From Verrucomicrobiota bacterium (GTDB lineage Bacteria; Verrucomicrobiota; Verrucomicrobiia; Opitutales; Opitutaceae), in contig RFJS01000310.1 of assembly GCA_003694825.1 (NCBI GenBank), positions 1 to 7,135 of the forward strand: DNA of 7,135 bases, given 5' to 3'. Of the stretch, positions 1 to 6,445 are shown one piece after another (within the stretch, counting starts at the first letter, position 1; the number at the start of each line of letters is the position of its first letter). A program made the translations under genes and the position numbers. Under the pieces are notes generated by a model, which was given only the letters and a program-made list of their open reading frames with translations, was not told the origin of the DNA and did no database searches.

Positions 1-203
1 AGCATCATCGGGTAGATCATCAGCCAGATCAGCACGGCGATCGGCAGATTGACCTGCGACCCCTCCACGATCTCCATCGCGCTCAGGCGGGCCGTCAGTT
101 CCGGGAGCAAGCGGCCGAGGGCGACGCCCAGCACCATGCAAACCAGCACCCAGAGCGAGAGATATCGCTCGAAGAAATTCATGCGCTTCGCGTTCGTGCT
201 CAT
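1..203 (-). CDS. acr3: Acr3-family arsenite efflux permease, N-terminal part (cut by window edge)
   Basis: Only the first 67 codons are present; the gene continues past position 1. The protein starts MSTNAKRMNFFERYLSLW. A hydrophobic helix (about residues 15-34, ending in the LGVALGRLLPEL turn) is followed by a short polar linker, then SQVNLPIAVLIWLMIYPMM, the start of a second helix. This F-[ED]-RYL-x-LW opening, followed by a P-I-A-x-x-x-x-x-MIYPMM segment, is the usual beginning of Acr3 permeases. These are ten-helix inner-membrane proteins that export arsenite (sometimes antimonite) using the proton gradient. The start at 203 was chosen because it gives the usual short cytoplasmic lead before helix 1; the ATG at codon 8 (position 182) is an alternative. 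There is no clear Shine-Dalgarno. No arsR or arsC lies directly upstream; the nearest upstream gene is a peptidase. The conserved Acr3 cysteine falls outside the window, so function rests on the N-terminus only. Confidence 0.8.
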   Translation of the reverse strand, partial: MSTNAKRMNFFERYLSLWVLVCMVLGVALGRLLPELTARLSAMEIVEGSQVNLPIAVLIWLMIYPMM

Positions 204-270
204 ACGACATACAGAAGCCCGACACCGCTATATACCGCAATAAGAATATACGAAACACGGAATTTTCGAC
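204..270 (-). promoter_or_regulatory. AT-rich block upstream of acr3, possible promoter/operator
   Basis: This stretch is far more AT-rich than its surroundings. It contains TATATA (229-234) and AATATA (245-250), which form a loose inverted repeat, TATAT-N-ATATA, about 17 bases from end to end. On the minus strand both read as TATA-like -10 elements, but I found no convincing -35 partner at 16-18 bases. Arsenite pump genes are often controlled by ArsR-type repressors that bind AT-rich imperfect inverted repeats near the promoter, so an operator here is plausible. That is inference; no ArsR gene is visible in the window. The GC-rich remainder of the gap (about 271-419) shows no gene I can support. 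Confidence 0.28.
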
Positions 271-419
271 CGCCGCGCCGCACCTCGGCCAGCCCGCCCC
301 TCCTCGCACAAGGCACCTGGTATCCGGCCACCGCCTCCAGCGGGTCGCCCGCCGCACCGATCGCCCCGGGAGCGCCGCGCGCGGGGGGCGCATGCCACCT
401 CTCGCCTCCTCGAACGGAC

Positions 420-452
420 AAAAAAACGGCCCGGCTCTGGCTCGCCGGGCCG
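420..452 (-). terminator. Intrinsic terminator of the zinc peptidase gene
   Basis: On the minus strand a perfect 9-bp GC stem (444-452 pairing with 427-435, CGGCCCGGC and its complement) closes an 8-base loop. It is followed directly by seven T (420-426). It lies 32 bases beyond the stop codon of the leftward peptidase gene. A smaller GC hairpin (464-476) sits between the stop and this terminator. This separates the peptidase transcript from acr3. Confidence 0.9.
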
Positions 453-484
453 CTAAGTTGCCTGCCCCGCCGGGGCGCTCGGGC

Positions 485-1168
485 TCAATCCCGATCCCGC
501 AGCGCCAACAGGTAAAACAGGTAGGCCAGCGAAGAGATAAACGCCGCCAGGTAGGTCAGCGCCGCGGCGTTGAGCGTCTCGGAGACGCCCTTCATCTCGT
601 CGCGCTCGATGATGCCGAGATTGACGAGCTCCACTTTCGCCCGGCGGCTCGCATCGAACTCGACCGGCAGGGTCACGAGATTGAACACGGTGAGCACGAA
701 GTAGCACGCGATGCCGATCTCGAGCAGCAGGCCGCCCATGCCGCCAAAGAACAAACCGCCAAACATCACGAACGGCAGGATCTGCGAGGCGATCTGCGTC
801 ACTGGCACCAGTGTCATCCGCGCCTTGAGCATGGAATAGCCGACCTTGTGCTGGATCGCGTGTCCGGCCTCGTGCGCCGCGACACCGAGCGCGGCAAGGC
901 TCGTGCCGTAATAGTTCTCGCGCGACAGCGCGAGGCGCTTGCGCACGGGATCATAGTGATCGGTGAGCCTTCCCGGCACCTGCACGATTTCGACATCGTG
1001 GATGCCGGCCCTTGCCATCACCGCCTGCGCGGCTTCGGCCCCGGTGATGCGCCCACGCGAAGGGATGCGCGCGTTCTTCGAGTAGGCACTCGAAACACGC
1101 ATCTGCGCGTAGAGCCCGAAGAGGATCGTTGGGATAATGAGAAGAAGAAAGAGATTCGAGATCACCAT
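485..1168 (-). CDS. Membrane zinc metallopeptidase, YugP family (Zn_peptidase_2)
   Basis: The protein has 227 residues from the chosen start MVISNLFLLL. An N-terminal membrane helix (about 3-21) leads into the family-typical LYAQMRVSSAY stretch. HEAGH at 99-103 is the zinc-binding and catalytic HExxH motif, with E100 as the general base. Two adjoining hydrophobic segments follow (about 124-144 and 146-167), then LPVEFDASRRA (168-178), which carries the acidic residue thought to be the third zinc ligand (E170), and a last helix (199-223). Length and layout fit the YugP-type neutral zinc peptidases (Pfam PF04298), whose substrates are mostly unknown. An in-frame extension to 1249 exists, but its 27 residues are polar, cysteine- and arginine-containing and unlike the family, so position 1168 is preferred. 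No Shine-Dalgarno is seen; the leader just before ATG is C/A-rich (CCTCCAACACCA). A promoter-like pair lies just upstream, so the gene is probably transcribed on its own. Confidence 0.9.
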   Translation of the reverse strand: MVISNLFLLLIIPTILFGLYAQMRVSSAYSKNARIPSRGRITGAEAAQAVMARAGIHDVEIVQVPGRLTDHYDPVRKRLALSRENYYGTSLAALGVAAHEAGHAIQHKVGYSMLKARMTLVPVTQIASQILPFVMFGGLFFGGMGGLLLEIGIACYFVLTVFNLVTLPVEFDASRRAKVELVNLGIIERDEMKGVSETLNAAALTYLAAFISSLAYLFYLLALRDRD

Positions 1169-1192
1169 TGGTGTTGGAGGATCCGTTTCACG

Positions 1193-1222
1193 ATAGCAGT
1201 GCGCCTGCCGGATTCCAGTCAA
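1193..1222 (-). promoter_or_regulatory. Possible sigma-70-type promoter of the zinc peptidase gene
   Basis: On the minus strand TTGACT (1222-1217) matches the -35 consensus at five of six bases. TGCTAT (1198-1193) is a weak -10 (three of six) after an 18-base spacer. Transcription would start near 1186, leaving an 18-base leader before the ATG at 1168. The match also supports the shorter gene start, because the 1249 start would lie upstream of this promoter. The weak -10 keeps confidence low. Confidence 0.35.
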
Positions 1223-1309
1223 CCCGGAACAGACACGCCCATGCCCCATTCAGGCTACTCACTATCAGCAACTTGAGGAAGATTACGTTTCTGCAATACA
1301 GGGAGGCGA

Positions 1310-1327
1310 CCGGCCCGCCGGGACCGG
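1310..1327 (-). terminator. GC hairpin after the OPT gene, possible terminator without T-run
   Basis: The minus-strand RNA can form a 7-bp stem (CCGGTCC with GGGCCGG, one G-U pair) around a 4-base CGGC loop. It lies 50 bases past the OPT stop codon. No T-run follows, so it may be a pause or 3'-end-protecting hairpin or a Rho-assisted end and not a true intrinsic terminator. Nothing else in the 1223-1376 gap stands out. Confidence 0.35.
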
Positions 1328-1376
1328 CGTTCGGGTCGGCATGTCACACTGAGGCCGCCAATCCGGGACGCAGTTG

Positions 1377-3200
1377 TCACCCGCCCGTGAGAATGGCCTG
1401 AATGGCGAATCCCACGCCCGTGAGGCTCTCGCCGGCGATGATGCCCGAGGCAAGGACGATGAGAAAACGAGCCGACCACTTCGGCACCGCACGACTCAGC
1501 CCCCAACCGGCGACCGATCCGATAAACATCGAAATGGCATTGTAGGCGGGAATCACCAGAGCCAGCCCCAGGCTCGGCGCGCTCGGCACCCAGAGTCGCC
1601 AGCGCCCCGGGAGCGTCCGTTCCAACACGGCCAGCACGATGCCGATGGCGCCACCGATCGCCATGCCTTCGACAGCTCCGGTCGGGAGCGCGTCGAGCCC
1701 TTTCATAAAAATCTCTGCGACTGCCTTCCACGAGGCCACGGCCGGAGCCGGCCACTCGTCGGTCAGCAACATCGACGCCGGGTCCGGCACCAGCACGAGA
1801 TACCCCGCGCAGCCGGCCAGCGCGCCGGCAAGCGCGCCGAACACCTGGGCGGAAAACTGCAGCTTCGGACGGGCCCCGATCATGTGGCCGGTCTTCAAAT
1901 CGTGCATGAGGTCCGCACACTGGCTTGCCGCGCCGCCGGTGACGTTGGCCGCCATGAGATTGGCCGCGGGCTGGCCGGGCGCGAGCACCGCGAAGAAGAG
2001 CTGCGTCACCTTACCCATCGCCCCGACCGGGGTCACATTGGTTTCTCCCGACACCCGGGCGGCCACCAGCGCCAGGGCAAAGGTCACCAGCACCCCGACA
2101 ACCGCCACCCACACCTGGATGGCAAAGAACACCGCCTGCAGCACCACCGACAGTCCCATGACCACGACCAGCGCGGTCACGACCGTCCGCTTCGAAAACA
2201 TATCCTCGTCGCGCGCCGCCGCGCTCTCATTGCCCCCTCGCGCCGGGACAAAGGCGTTGACGACCGAGCGCCAGGAGAACGCGAAGGAGGTGAGCGCGGC
2301 CGTGACCATCATGGCCACGCCCGGCCACAACAGCCACTTCAGCCCCGCGCCATACCAGCTGCGCAGCGGATCCTGCGGACCGGCCTCGGCCCATCCATGG
2401 TGAAACGCCATCGGCGCCAGCCACCCCCAGGCCACAACCGTCCCGAGAAACAACGAGATCCCCACCCGAGGGCCCACGAGCACGCCGACCGCATACATCA
2501 GCGCCGTCGGCTCGATCGAAAACCCGAGATTGGCGAGCGTGACACTGCCGTGACCCGTCTTCTCGAGCGCGCTGCCCGCCCGCACCGGAATCGCCCCGGG
2601 GATGGCCAGTTTCGTCCAGCCGGCGAGGTGTTCCGTCACTTTCAGCGCCGCGGCGCCGACCGCCCCGGTGACGAGCATCGACACGCGCGCCACCGCATCG
2701 CCGCCCCGCGCGTAGATCTCCCGCAGCGTCTCCCCGGTGGCGACTCCATTGGGGAAGGTCAACTTGTCCACTTCGATGAGCTGCCGCCGCAGCCCCATGG
2801 CTACGACGATCCCGACCAGGCAGACGGAAAACGTCCAGATCACCAGCGCCCCCCAGCCGAGCGTCTGCCCCGTGATCATCGCCAGCGCCGGAATCGGCGC
2901 GACCAGGCCCGCCGACGAGATCGCCGCCCCCGACGACGCGGCCGTCTGGCTGATGTTGGTCTCGTAGATGTTGAAGCCGCGCACACGTGGCGACAGCCCG
3001 AGCGTGCGCCAGAAGCCGAATGCGATGAGTGCCGCCGTGATCGACATGCCGAGCCCCCATCCCACCTTCAGACCGGTGTAGATGTTGCACAGGGAAAGCG
3101 CGCCACCGAGCACCATCCCCGTGAACACCGAGCGGAGCGTGAACTGCGGTTCGGCGTTCGGCACCGGATCGGCCGGCGCGGAAGGTTCGTCGTTTTGCAT
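1377..3200 (-). CDS. OPT-family oligopeptide/metal-chelate transporter
   Basis: The protein has 607 residues with many hydrophobic segments, as expected for an inner-membrane OPT (oligopeptide transporter/YSL-like) permease that imports small peptides or metal-chelate compounds by proton symport. Signatures in order: NIYTGLKVGWGLGMS (39-53); FNIYETNISQTAASSGAAIS (76-95), matching the E-x-N-x-x-QTAASSG block; LTFPNGVATGETL (147-159); GETNVTPVGAMGKVTQ (385-400); NLMAANVTGGAASQCADLMHDLKTG (414-438); and SGIIAGESLTGVG (585-597) near the C-terminus. The start at 3200 (MQNDEPSAP) was chosen because a GAGG Shine-Dalgarno lies eight bases before it, which is the only clear one in this window, and because the 72-residue in-frame extension to 3416 is arginine- and cysteine-rich and unlike the family. 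It is divergent from rpsO. The next gene leftward is 208 bases away with its own promoter-like sequence, so an operon is doubtful. The family call is firm; the substrate cannot be told. Confidence 0.93.
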   Translation of the reverse strand: MQNDEPSAPADPVPNAEPQFTLRSVFTGMVLGGALSLCNIYTGLKVGWGLGMSITAALIAFGFWRTLGLSPRVRGFNIYETNISQTAASSGAAISSAGLVAPIPALAMITGQTLGWGALVIWTFSVCLVGIVVAMGLRRQLIEVDKLTFPNGVATGETLREIYARGGDAVARVSMLVTGAVGAAALKVTEHLAGWTKLAIPGAIPVRAGSALEKTGHGSVTLANLGFSIEPTALMYAVGVLVGPRVGISLFLGTVVAWGWLAPMAFHHGWAEAGPQDPLRSWYGAGLKWLLWPGVAMMVTAALTSFAFSWRSVVNAFVPARGGNESAAARDEDMFSKRTVVTALVVVMGLSVVLQAVFFAIQVWVAVVGVLVTFALALVAARVSGETNVTPVGAMGKVTQLFFAVLAPGQPAANLMAANVTGGAASQCADLMHDLKTGHMIGARPKLQFSAQVFGALAGALAGCAGYLVLVPDPASMLLTDEWPAPAVASWKAVAEIFMKGLDALPTGAVEGMAIGGAIGIVLAVLERTLPGRWRLWVPSAPSLGLALVIPAYNAISMFIGSVAGWGLSRAVPKWSARFLIVLASGIIAGESLTGVGFAIQAILTGG

Positions 3201-3208
3201 GGCATCGA

Positions 3209-3212
3209 CCTC
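3209..3212 (-). promoter_or_regulatory. Shine-Dalgarno of the OPT gene
   Basis: GAGG on the minus strand, eight bases before the ATG at 3200, fits normal pairing with the 16S rRNA tail. It decides the OPT start in favour of MQNDEPS over the upstream in-frame ATGs, and it contrasts with rpsO, pnp and the DUF4199 gene, which lack such a site. Confidence 0.7.
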
Positions 3213-3225
3213 AGAGCAATCGCCC

Positions 3226-3247
3226 ACCCCGGGCAAGCCCGGCCGGT
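3226..3247 (-). promoter_or_regulatory. Hairpin with CUUG tetraloop in the OPT 5' leader
   Basis: On the minus strand CCGGG-CTTG-CCCGG (3242-3229) forms a 5-bp stem closed by the very stable G(CUUG)C tetraloop. ACC/GGT adds three more pairs beyond a two-base bulge. It ends 25 bases before the OPT start codon, just upstream of the GAGG ribosome-binding site (about 3209-3212). It could mark the 5' end of the mRNA or modulate translation; that role is inference. I saw no convincing promoter for the OPT gene in 3201-3360. Confidence 0.4.
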
Positions 3248-3314
3248 CCCCTGCCATGCACCGCTCTACCCTGCCCCGGCACCGCTCCCCACGATCCTCG
3301 AGCACCGGCCTTTT

Positions 3315-3343
3315 TCGACTTGCCGGAGCCGAGCCGCTATGAA
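3315..3343 (+). promoter_or_regulatory. Possible sigma-70-type promoter of rpsO
   Basis: TCGACT (3315-3320, four of six to TTGACA) and TATGAA (3338-3343, four of six to TATAAT) are 17 bases apart, in a relatively AT-rich dip between GC-rich blocks. Transcription would start near 3350, giving an rpsO leader of about 160 bases that contains the two hairpins listed separately. Confidence 0.42.
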
Positions 3344-3396
3344 ACATCCAGCCCTTTACGCAAGAGGGCGTTCGCTGGTTCGGGCGTCCTCCGTGG

Positions 3397-3476
3397 TCCC
3401 TTCGGGATGCCTTCATCCCGGGGAGCAGCGGCAGAACCGGCCCCGGCTGGCTCTGCGGCGCCGCCGGTGCGGCGTC
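3397..3476 (+). promoter_or_regulatory. Structured rpsO leader, candidate S15 autoregulatory RNA
   Basis: Two strong hairpins lie between the putative promoter and the start codon. Hairpin A is CGGGATG-CCTT-CATCCCG (3403-3420), a 7-bp perfect stem extended at its base by two G-U pairs and a G-C pair (3400-3402 with 3421-3423). Hairpin B is CGCCGC-CGGT-GCGGCG (3459-3474), a 6-bp stem extended by G3458-U3475 and G3457-C3476. Ribosomal protein S15 is known to repress its own mRNA in several bacteria, and its 16S rRNA site includes a G-U/G-C motif. Both hairpins here place G-U next to G-C pairs. The structures are seen in the sequence; S15 binding is inference. The remainder of 3201-3508 shows no gene. 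Confidence 0.4.
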
Positions 3477-3508
3477 AGTGACCGTGCAATTCCCAAAAAA
3501 CCAAACCC

Positions 3509-3775
3509 ATGTCCGAAGTTATCGATAAAGAAAAGCTCATCGCCGAATTCAAAACGCACGACAAAGACACCGGTTCGTGCGAAGTGCAGATCGCGCTGCT
3601 CACCGCGCGCATCAAGCACCTGACCGATCACCTGCGGGTGCATCGCAAGGATTTCCACTCGCGCCGCGGGCTTCTCGCTCTCGCCAGCCGTCGTCGCAAG
3701 CTCCTTGACTACCTCAAGAAGCACGACCTCGGCCGCTACAACACCCTGTTGCAGCGTCTCGGCCTGCGTCGCTGA
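3509..3775 (+). CDS. rpsO: Small ribosomal subunit protein S15
   Basis: The protein has 88 residues, the standard S15 length. S15 is a primary binder of the 16S rRNA central domain and nucleates the 30S platform together with S6, S18, S11 and S21. The signatures [13 protein letters not shown] (20-32), [30 protein letters not shown] (41-70) and the C-terminal [13 protein letters not shown] are all present. H41, D48 and S51, the rRNA-contacting positions known from E. coli S15, are kept. No Shine-Dalgarno precedes the start; instead an A/C-rich leader (CCCAAAAAACCAAACCC, 3492-3508) touches the ATG. The next gene is pnp, the widespread bacterial order, but a strong terminator lies between them. 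Confidence 0.98.
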   Translation: MSEVIDKEKLIAEFKTHDKDTGSCEVQIALLTARIKHLTDHLRVHRKDFHSRRGLLALASRRRKLLDYLKKHDLGRYNTLLQRLGLRR

Positions 3776-3890
3776 GCCAACGCCTCCTCCGACAGTGGCA
3801 GCGATCATCGGCACCGCACCGACGTTCGCGCCCCTGCTGACTCCGGCGCCGGGCCGCGCCACGATCGCCCCGGCGTCCCTCGAGTTTCAG

Positions 3891-3934
3891 GCTGCGACCG
3901 CTTCCATCCGCGGATGGAGCGCTCGCAGCTTTTT
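3891..3934 (+). terminator. Intrinsic terminator between rpsO and pnp
   Basis: The arms 3891-3908 and 3913-3929 pair over about 17 bp with one C-C mismatch (3898/3922) and one bulged T. The pairs are GCTGCGA/TCGCAGC, CGCT/AGCG and CCATC/GATGG around a CGCG loop. Five T (3930-3934) follow at once. It lies 115 bases past the rpsO stop. E. coli has a comparable terminator between rpsO and pnp that is partly read through, so this one may likewise set the ratio of the two transcripts. The stretch 3776-3890 holds no gene I can support. Confidence 0.82.
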
Positions 3935-3956
3935 CGCTGTCTGAACCAGCCGACAC

Positions 3957-4034
3957 GATGCGGTTTCTTCCCCGAGGCGCGAATCCGCGCACAACCGCAT
4001 CCCAGCCATCATTTCCTTCCACGACCAACCGCAT
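3957..4034 (+). promoter_or_regulatory. pnp leader: long-range stem with two competing 3' arms
   Basis: GATGCGGTT (3957-3965) pairs perfectly over 9 bp with AACCGCATC (3993-4001). The enclosed loop carries its own hairpin, GCGCG-AATC-CGCGC (3977-3990). The 3' arm core AACCGCAT recurs at 4027-4034 and could pair with 3958-3965 over 8 bp instead, so only one pairing can form at a time. In E. coli the pnp leader folds into a stem that RNase III cuts and PNPase then acts on, giving autoregulation; an equivalent role here is inference. No clear pnp promoter was found between 3935 and 4151. Confidence 0.45.
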
Positions 4035-4061
4035 GGCCTGAGCTGAGACATTTCCGCCTGC

Positions 4062-4086
4062 CGCCAGTGGAAAAGCCACAGTGGCG
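4062..4086 (+). promoter_or_regulatory. Hairpin in the pnp leader
   Basis: CGCCAGTGG (4062-4070) pairs with CCAC-AG-TGGCG (4076-4086) around an AAAAG loop. That is 9 bp interrupted by a two-base AG bulge. No T-run follows, so it is a leader structure and not a terminator. Confidence 0.4.
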
Positions 4087-4117
4087 TCACGCCGAAATAT
4101 CTCATCCCTCGGGTCCG

Positions 4118-4141
4118 GTTGGTTGAAACCCAAAAACCAAC
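4118..4141 (+). promoter_or_regulatory. Hairpin immediately before the pnp start codon
   Basis: GTTGGTT (4118-4124) pairs perfectly with AACCAAC (4135-4141) over 7 bp around a 10-base loop that is mostly A and C. It ends 10 bases before the ATG and holds the A/C-rich motif CCCAAAAACCAA (4129-4140) partly in the loop and partly in the stem. It could hide or display the initiation region. Confidence 0.4.
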
Positions 4142-4151
4142 AAGACCTGAC

Positions 4152-6404
4152 ATGAAACAGAAATACACGATCGAGGTGCCCGAAGTCGGGCTGACCTTCA
4201 GCACCGGCACGCTTGCCGGTCTCGCCAACGGATCCGTCACCGCGATGATCGGAGAGACCTCCGTCTTCGTCGCCGCCACCGCCGCCTCCCAGCTGCGCGA
4301 AGGGCAGACGTGGTTTCCGCTGACCGTCGACTATCGCGAAAAGTTCTCCGCCGCGGGTCGCTTCCCCGGCGGCTACTTCAAGCGCGAGGGTCGGCCCACG
4401 GAAAAGGAAATCCTCACCTCCCGCCTCTGCGATCGCCCCTGCCGACCGCTCTTCCCGAAGGGCTTCCTCAACGAGGTCCAGATCATCGGCATGCTCCTCT
4501 CCACGGATCTCTCCAACGAGCCGGACATCTGCATGGTCAACGGCGCCTCGGCCGCTCTCGCCCTCTCCGACATTCCGTGGAATGGCCCCATCGGCTGCGT
4601 CCGCGTCGGCCTGGTCGACGGCGAGTTCGTCGCCAACCCCACCATCGAGCAGATGTATGCCTCCGCGCTCGATCTCATCTACGTCGGCACGGAGACCGAA
4701 ATGCTCATGATCGAAGGCAGCGGTGACCAGGTGCCCGAGGACAAGTTCATCGAGGCCCTCGAGTTCGGCCACCAGATGATCCAGCCGATCATCCGGGCGA
4801 TCAAAAAATTTGCCGAAGAGCACGGAAAGCCGAAGAAGGAATTCCCCCTCGTCACCTGCGATCCGAAGGTCTTCGAGATCGTGGACAAGACCTCGCGCGA
4901 CAAGGCCTCCGAAGCCGTCAAGGCCAAGAGCAAGCAGGAGCGCAACGAGGCCCTCGCCGCCATCATCGAAGAGGCGCAGGCAAAGCTCGTCGAGGAACTC
5001 GGCGAGGACGGCTTCGACCCGTTCCATGTCGAGCTCGCCTTCGAGGAGCTGCAGCAGGACGCCTACCGCAACCTCATCCTCGAGCAGGGCTACCGCTCCG
5101 GTGGCCGCAAGCCCGACGAACTCCGCGAACTGCAGTCCGCCGTCGGCGTTCTGCCCCGAGTCCACGGCTCCGCCCTCTTCCAGCGGGGCGAGACCCAGGC
5201 ACTGGTCATCACCACCCTCGGCTCCACCGGCGAATCCCAGGAGCTCGATGGCCTCACCGGCGGCCCCAAGAGCAAGTCGTTTGTTCTCCACTACAACTTC
5301 CCGCCCTACTCCGTCGGCGAAACCGGCCGCTTCCTCGCGCCCGGCCGCCGGGAGATCGGCCACGGCGCCCTCGCCGAGCGATCCCTGCTTCCGGTCATCC
5401 CCACTGAGGACACCTTCCCCTACACGATCCGCATCGTCTCCGAGATCATGTCCTCCAACGGTTCGACCTCCATGGCCTCGATCTGCGGCGGCTGTCTCTC
5501 GCTCATGGATGCGGGCGTGCCGATCCTCGCCCCCGTCGCCGGCATCTCCGTCGGTCTCGTCACGAAAAAGGACGAGTCGGGCAAGATCGTGAAGCGCACC
5601 CTCCTCACCGACATCCTCGGCGAGGAAGACCACTTCGGCGACATGGACTTCAAGATCGCCGGCACCCGCGACGGCATCACCGGCTTCCAGCTCGACCTCA
5701 AGCTCAACGGCCTGCCCTTCGACATCGTGCGCGAAGCCATCGCAGCCTCCCGCAAGGCGCGTCTCCAGATCCTCGATCACATGGAGCAGACCATCGCCAA
5801 GCCGCGTGAGGAGCTCAGCCAGTATGCGCCGCGCATCGAGACGATCCAGATCGACCCCGACAAGATCGGCGCGCTCATCGGTCCGGGCGGCAAGAACATC
5901 CGCCGCATCACGGAAATCACCGGCGCCGACATCGACATCGACGAGGACAATTCCGGCAAGGTCTACGTCTACACCAACAACCGCGAGGCGATGAAGCGCG
6001 CGATCGACGAGATCATGCTCGTCTGCGGCAAGATCGAGGAAGGCAAGATCTACCGTGGCATCGTCCGCGGCATCAAAGACTTCGGCTGCTTCGTCGAAGT
6101 GCTGCCGGGACAGGAAGGTCTCGTGCACATTTCCGAACTCGCCGACTTCCGTGTGCGCCGCACCGAGGATGTCTGCAAGATGGGCGATGAAATGGTCGTC
6201 AAGTGCATCGGCATCGACGAAAAGGGCCGGGTGCGTCTCAGCCGCAAGGCCGCTCTCGCCGACATCGAAGCCCGCAAAAAGGCCACGCGCAAAAAGGACG
6301 AAACGCCGGCCGAAGATGCCGGCACGGCCGAGCAGCCGGCGGCCGAAGCCGCTCCAGCCGAAGCGGCCGAAGCCGAAGAGAAGCCGGCCGACGCCGGGAA
6401 CTGA
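4152..6404 (+). CDS. pnp: Polynucleotide phosphorylase (polyribonucleotide nucleotidyltransferase)
   Basis: The protein has 750 residues. PNPase degrades RNA 3' to 5' using phosphate, releasing nucleoside diphosphates, and acts as a ring-shaped trimer in the cytoplasm. Domains: first RNase PH domain (about 1-145) with the RNA-contacting [12 protein letters not shown] (71-82) and [15 protein letters not shown] (88-102); helical linker (about 240-325); second, catalytic RNase PH domain (about 326-550) with [10 protein letters not shown] (434-443) for phosphate and [11 protein letters not shown] (491-501). In that last block D493, D499 and K501 correspond to E. coli D486, D492 and K494. KH domain (about 562-622) with GPGG at 577-580; S1 domain (about 630-698). 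Residues 705-750 form a lysine-rich then Ala/Glu/Pro-rich tail. The start at 4152 (MKQKYTIEV) is preferred to a TTG at 4119, whose extra residues do not fit the family. No Shine-Dalgarno is seen. The catalytic residues are intact. Confidence 0.98.
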   Translation: MKQKYTIEVPEVGLTFSTGTLAGLANGSVTAMIGETSVFVAATAASQLREGQTWFPLTVDYREKFSAAGRFPGGYFKREGRPTEKEILTSRLCDRPCRPLFPKGFLNEVQIIGMLLSTDLSNEPDICMVNGASAALALSDIPWNGPIGCVRVGLVDGEFVANPTIEQMYASALDLIYVGTETEMLMIEGSGDQVPEDKFIEALEFGHQMIQPIIRAIKKFAEEHGKPKKEFPLVTCDPKVFEIVDKTSRDKASEAVKAKSKQERNEALAAIIEEAQAKLVEELGEDGFDPFHVELAFEELQQDAYRNLILEQGYRSGGRKPDELRELQSAVGVLPRVHGSALFQRGETQALVITTLGSTGESQELDGLTGGPKSKSFVLHYNFPPYSVGETGRFLAPGRREIGHGALAERSLLPVIPTEDTFPYTIRIVSEIMSSNGSTSMASICGGCLSLMDAGVPILAPVAGISVGLVTKKDESGKIVKRTLLTDILGEEDHFGDMDFKIAGTRDGITGFQLDLKLNGLPFDIVREAIAASRKARLQILDHMEQTIAKPREELSQYAPRIETIQIDPDKIGALIGPGGKNIRRITEITGADIDIDEDNSGKVYVYTNNREAMKRAIDEIMLVCGKIEEGKIYRGIVRGIKDFGCFVEVLPGQEGLVHISELADFRVRRTEDVCKMGDEMVVKCIGIDEKGRVRLSRKAALADIEARKKATRKKDETPAEDAGTAEQPAAEAAPAEAAEAEEKPADAGN
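6301..6397 (+). repeat. Low-complexity GCCGAAGCC-type repeats coding for the PNPase tail
   Basis: The 3' end of pnp repeats GCCGAAG-like units (for example around 6307, 6343, 6356, 6365 and 6370), giving an Ala/Glu/Pro-rich, acidic and probably disordered tail after the S1 domain. Such tails vary in length between related species through slippage. There is no recognisable partner-binding motif. Confidence 0.6.
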
Positions 6405-6445
6405 TCTGTTCCGGCAAGCGCGAACGCCGTCCCCATTCTCCTCAG

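Noticed and set aside
200..421. 73-codon minus-strand open frame between the peptidase and acr3
   Set aside because: It begins inside the peptidase terminator, overlaps the acr3 start, has a composition of random GC-rich DNA, and resembles no family I know.
1169..1249. 27-residue N-terminal extension of the zinc peptidase
   Set aside because: It overlaps the likely promoter and does not resemble the family, which begins with the membrane helix.
392..1276. 294-codon plus-strand open frame opposite the zinc peptidase
   Set aside because: The opposite strand clearly encodes an HEAGH peptidase; this frame is a His/Arg-rich shadow.
3201..3416. 72-residue N-terminal extension of the OPT protein
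   Set aside because: It is cysteine- and arginine-rich, unlike the family, and a GAGG site places the start at 3200.
1374..3623. 749-codon open frame on the plus strand opposite the OPT gene
   Set aside because: It is arginine-, histidine- and proline-rich, as expected of an antisense shadow of a GC-rich membrane protein, and runs into rpsO in another frame.
4119..4151. Upstream TTG start adding 11 residues to PNPase
   Set aside because: The added residues fall inside a leader hairpin and do not resemble PNPase N-termini; the ATG at 4152 fits the family start.
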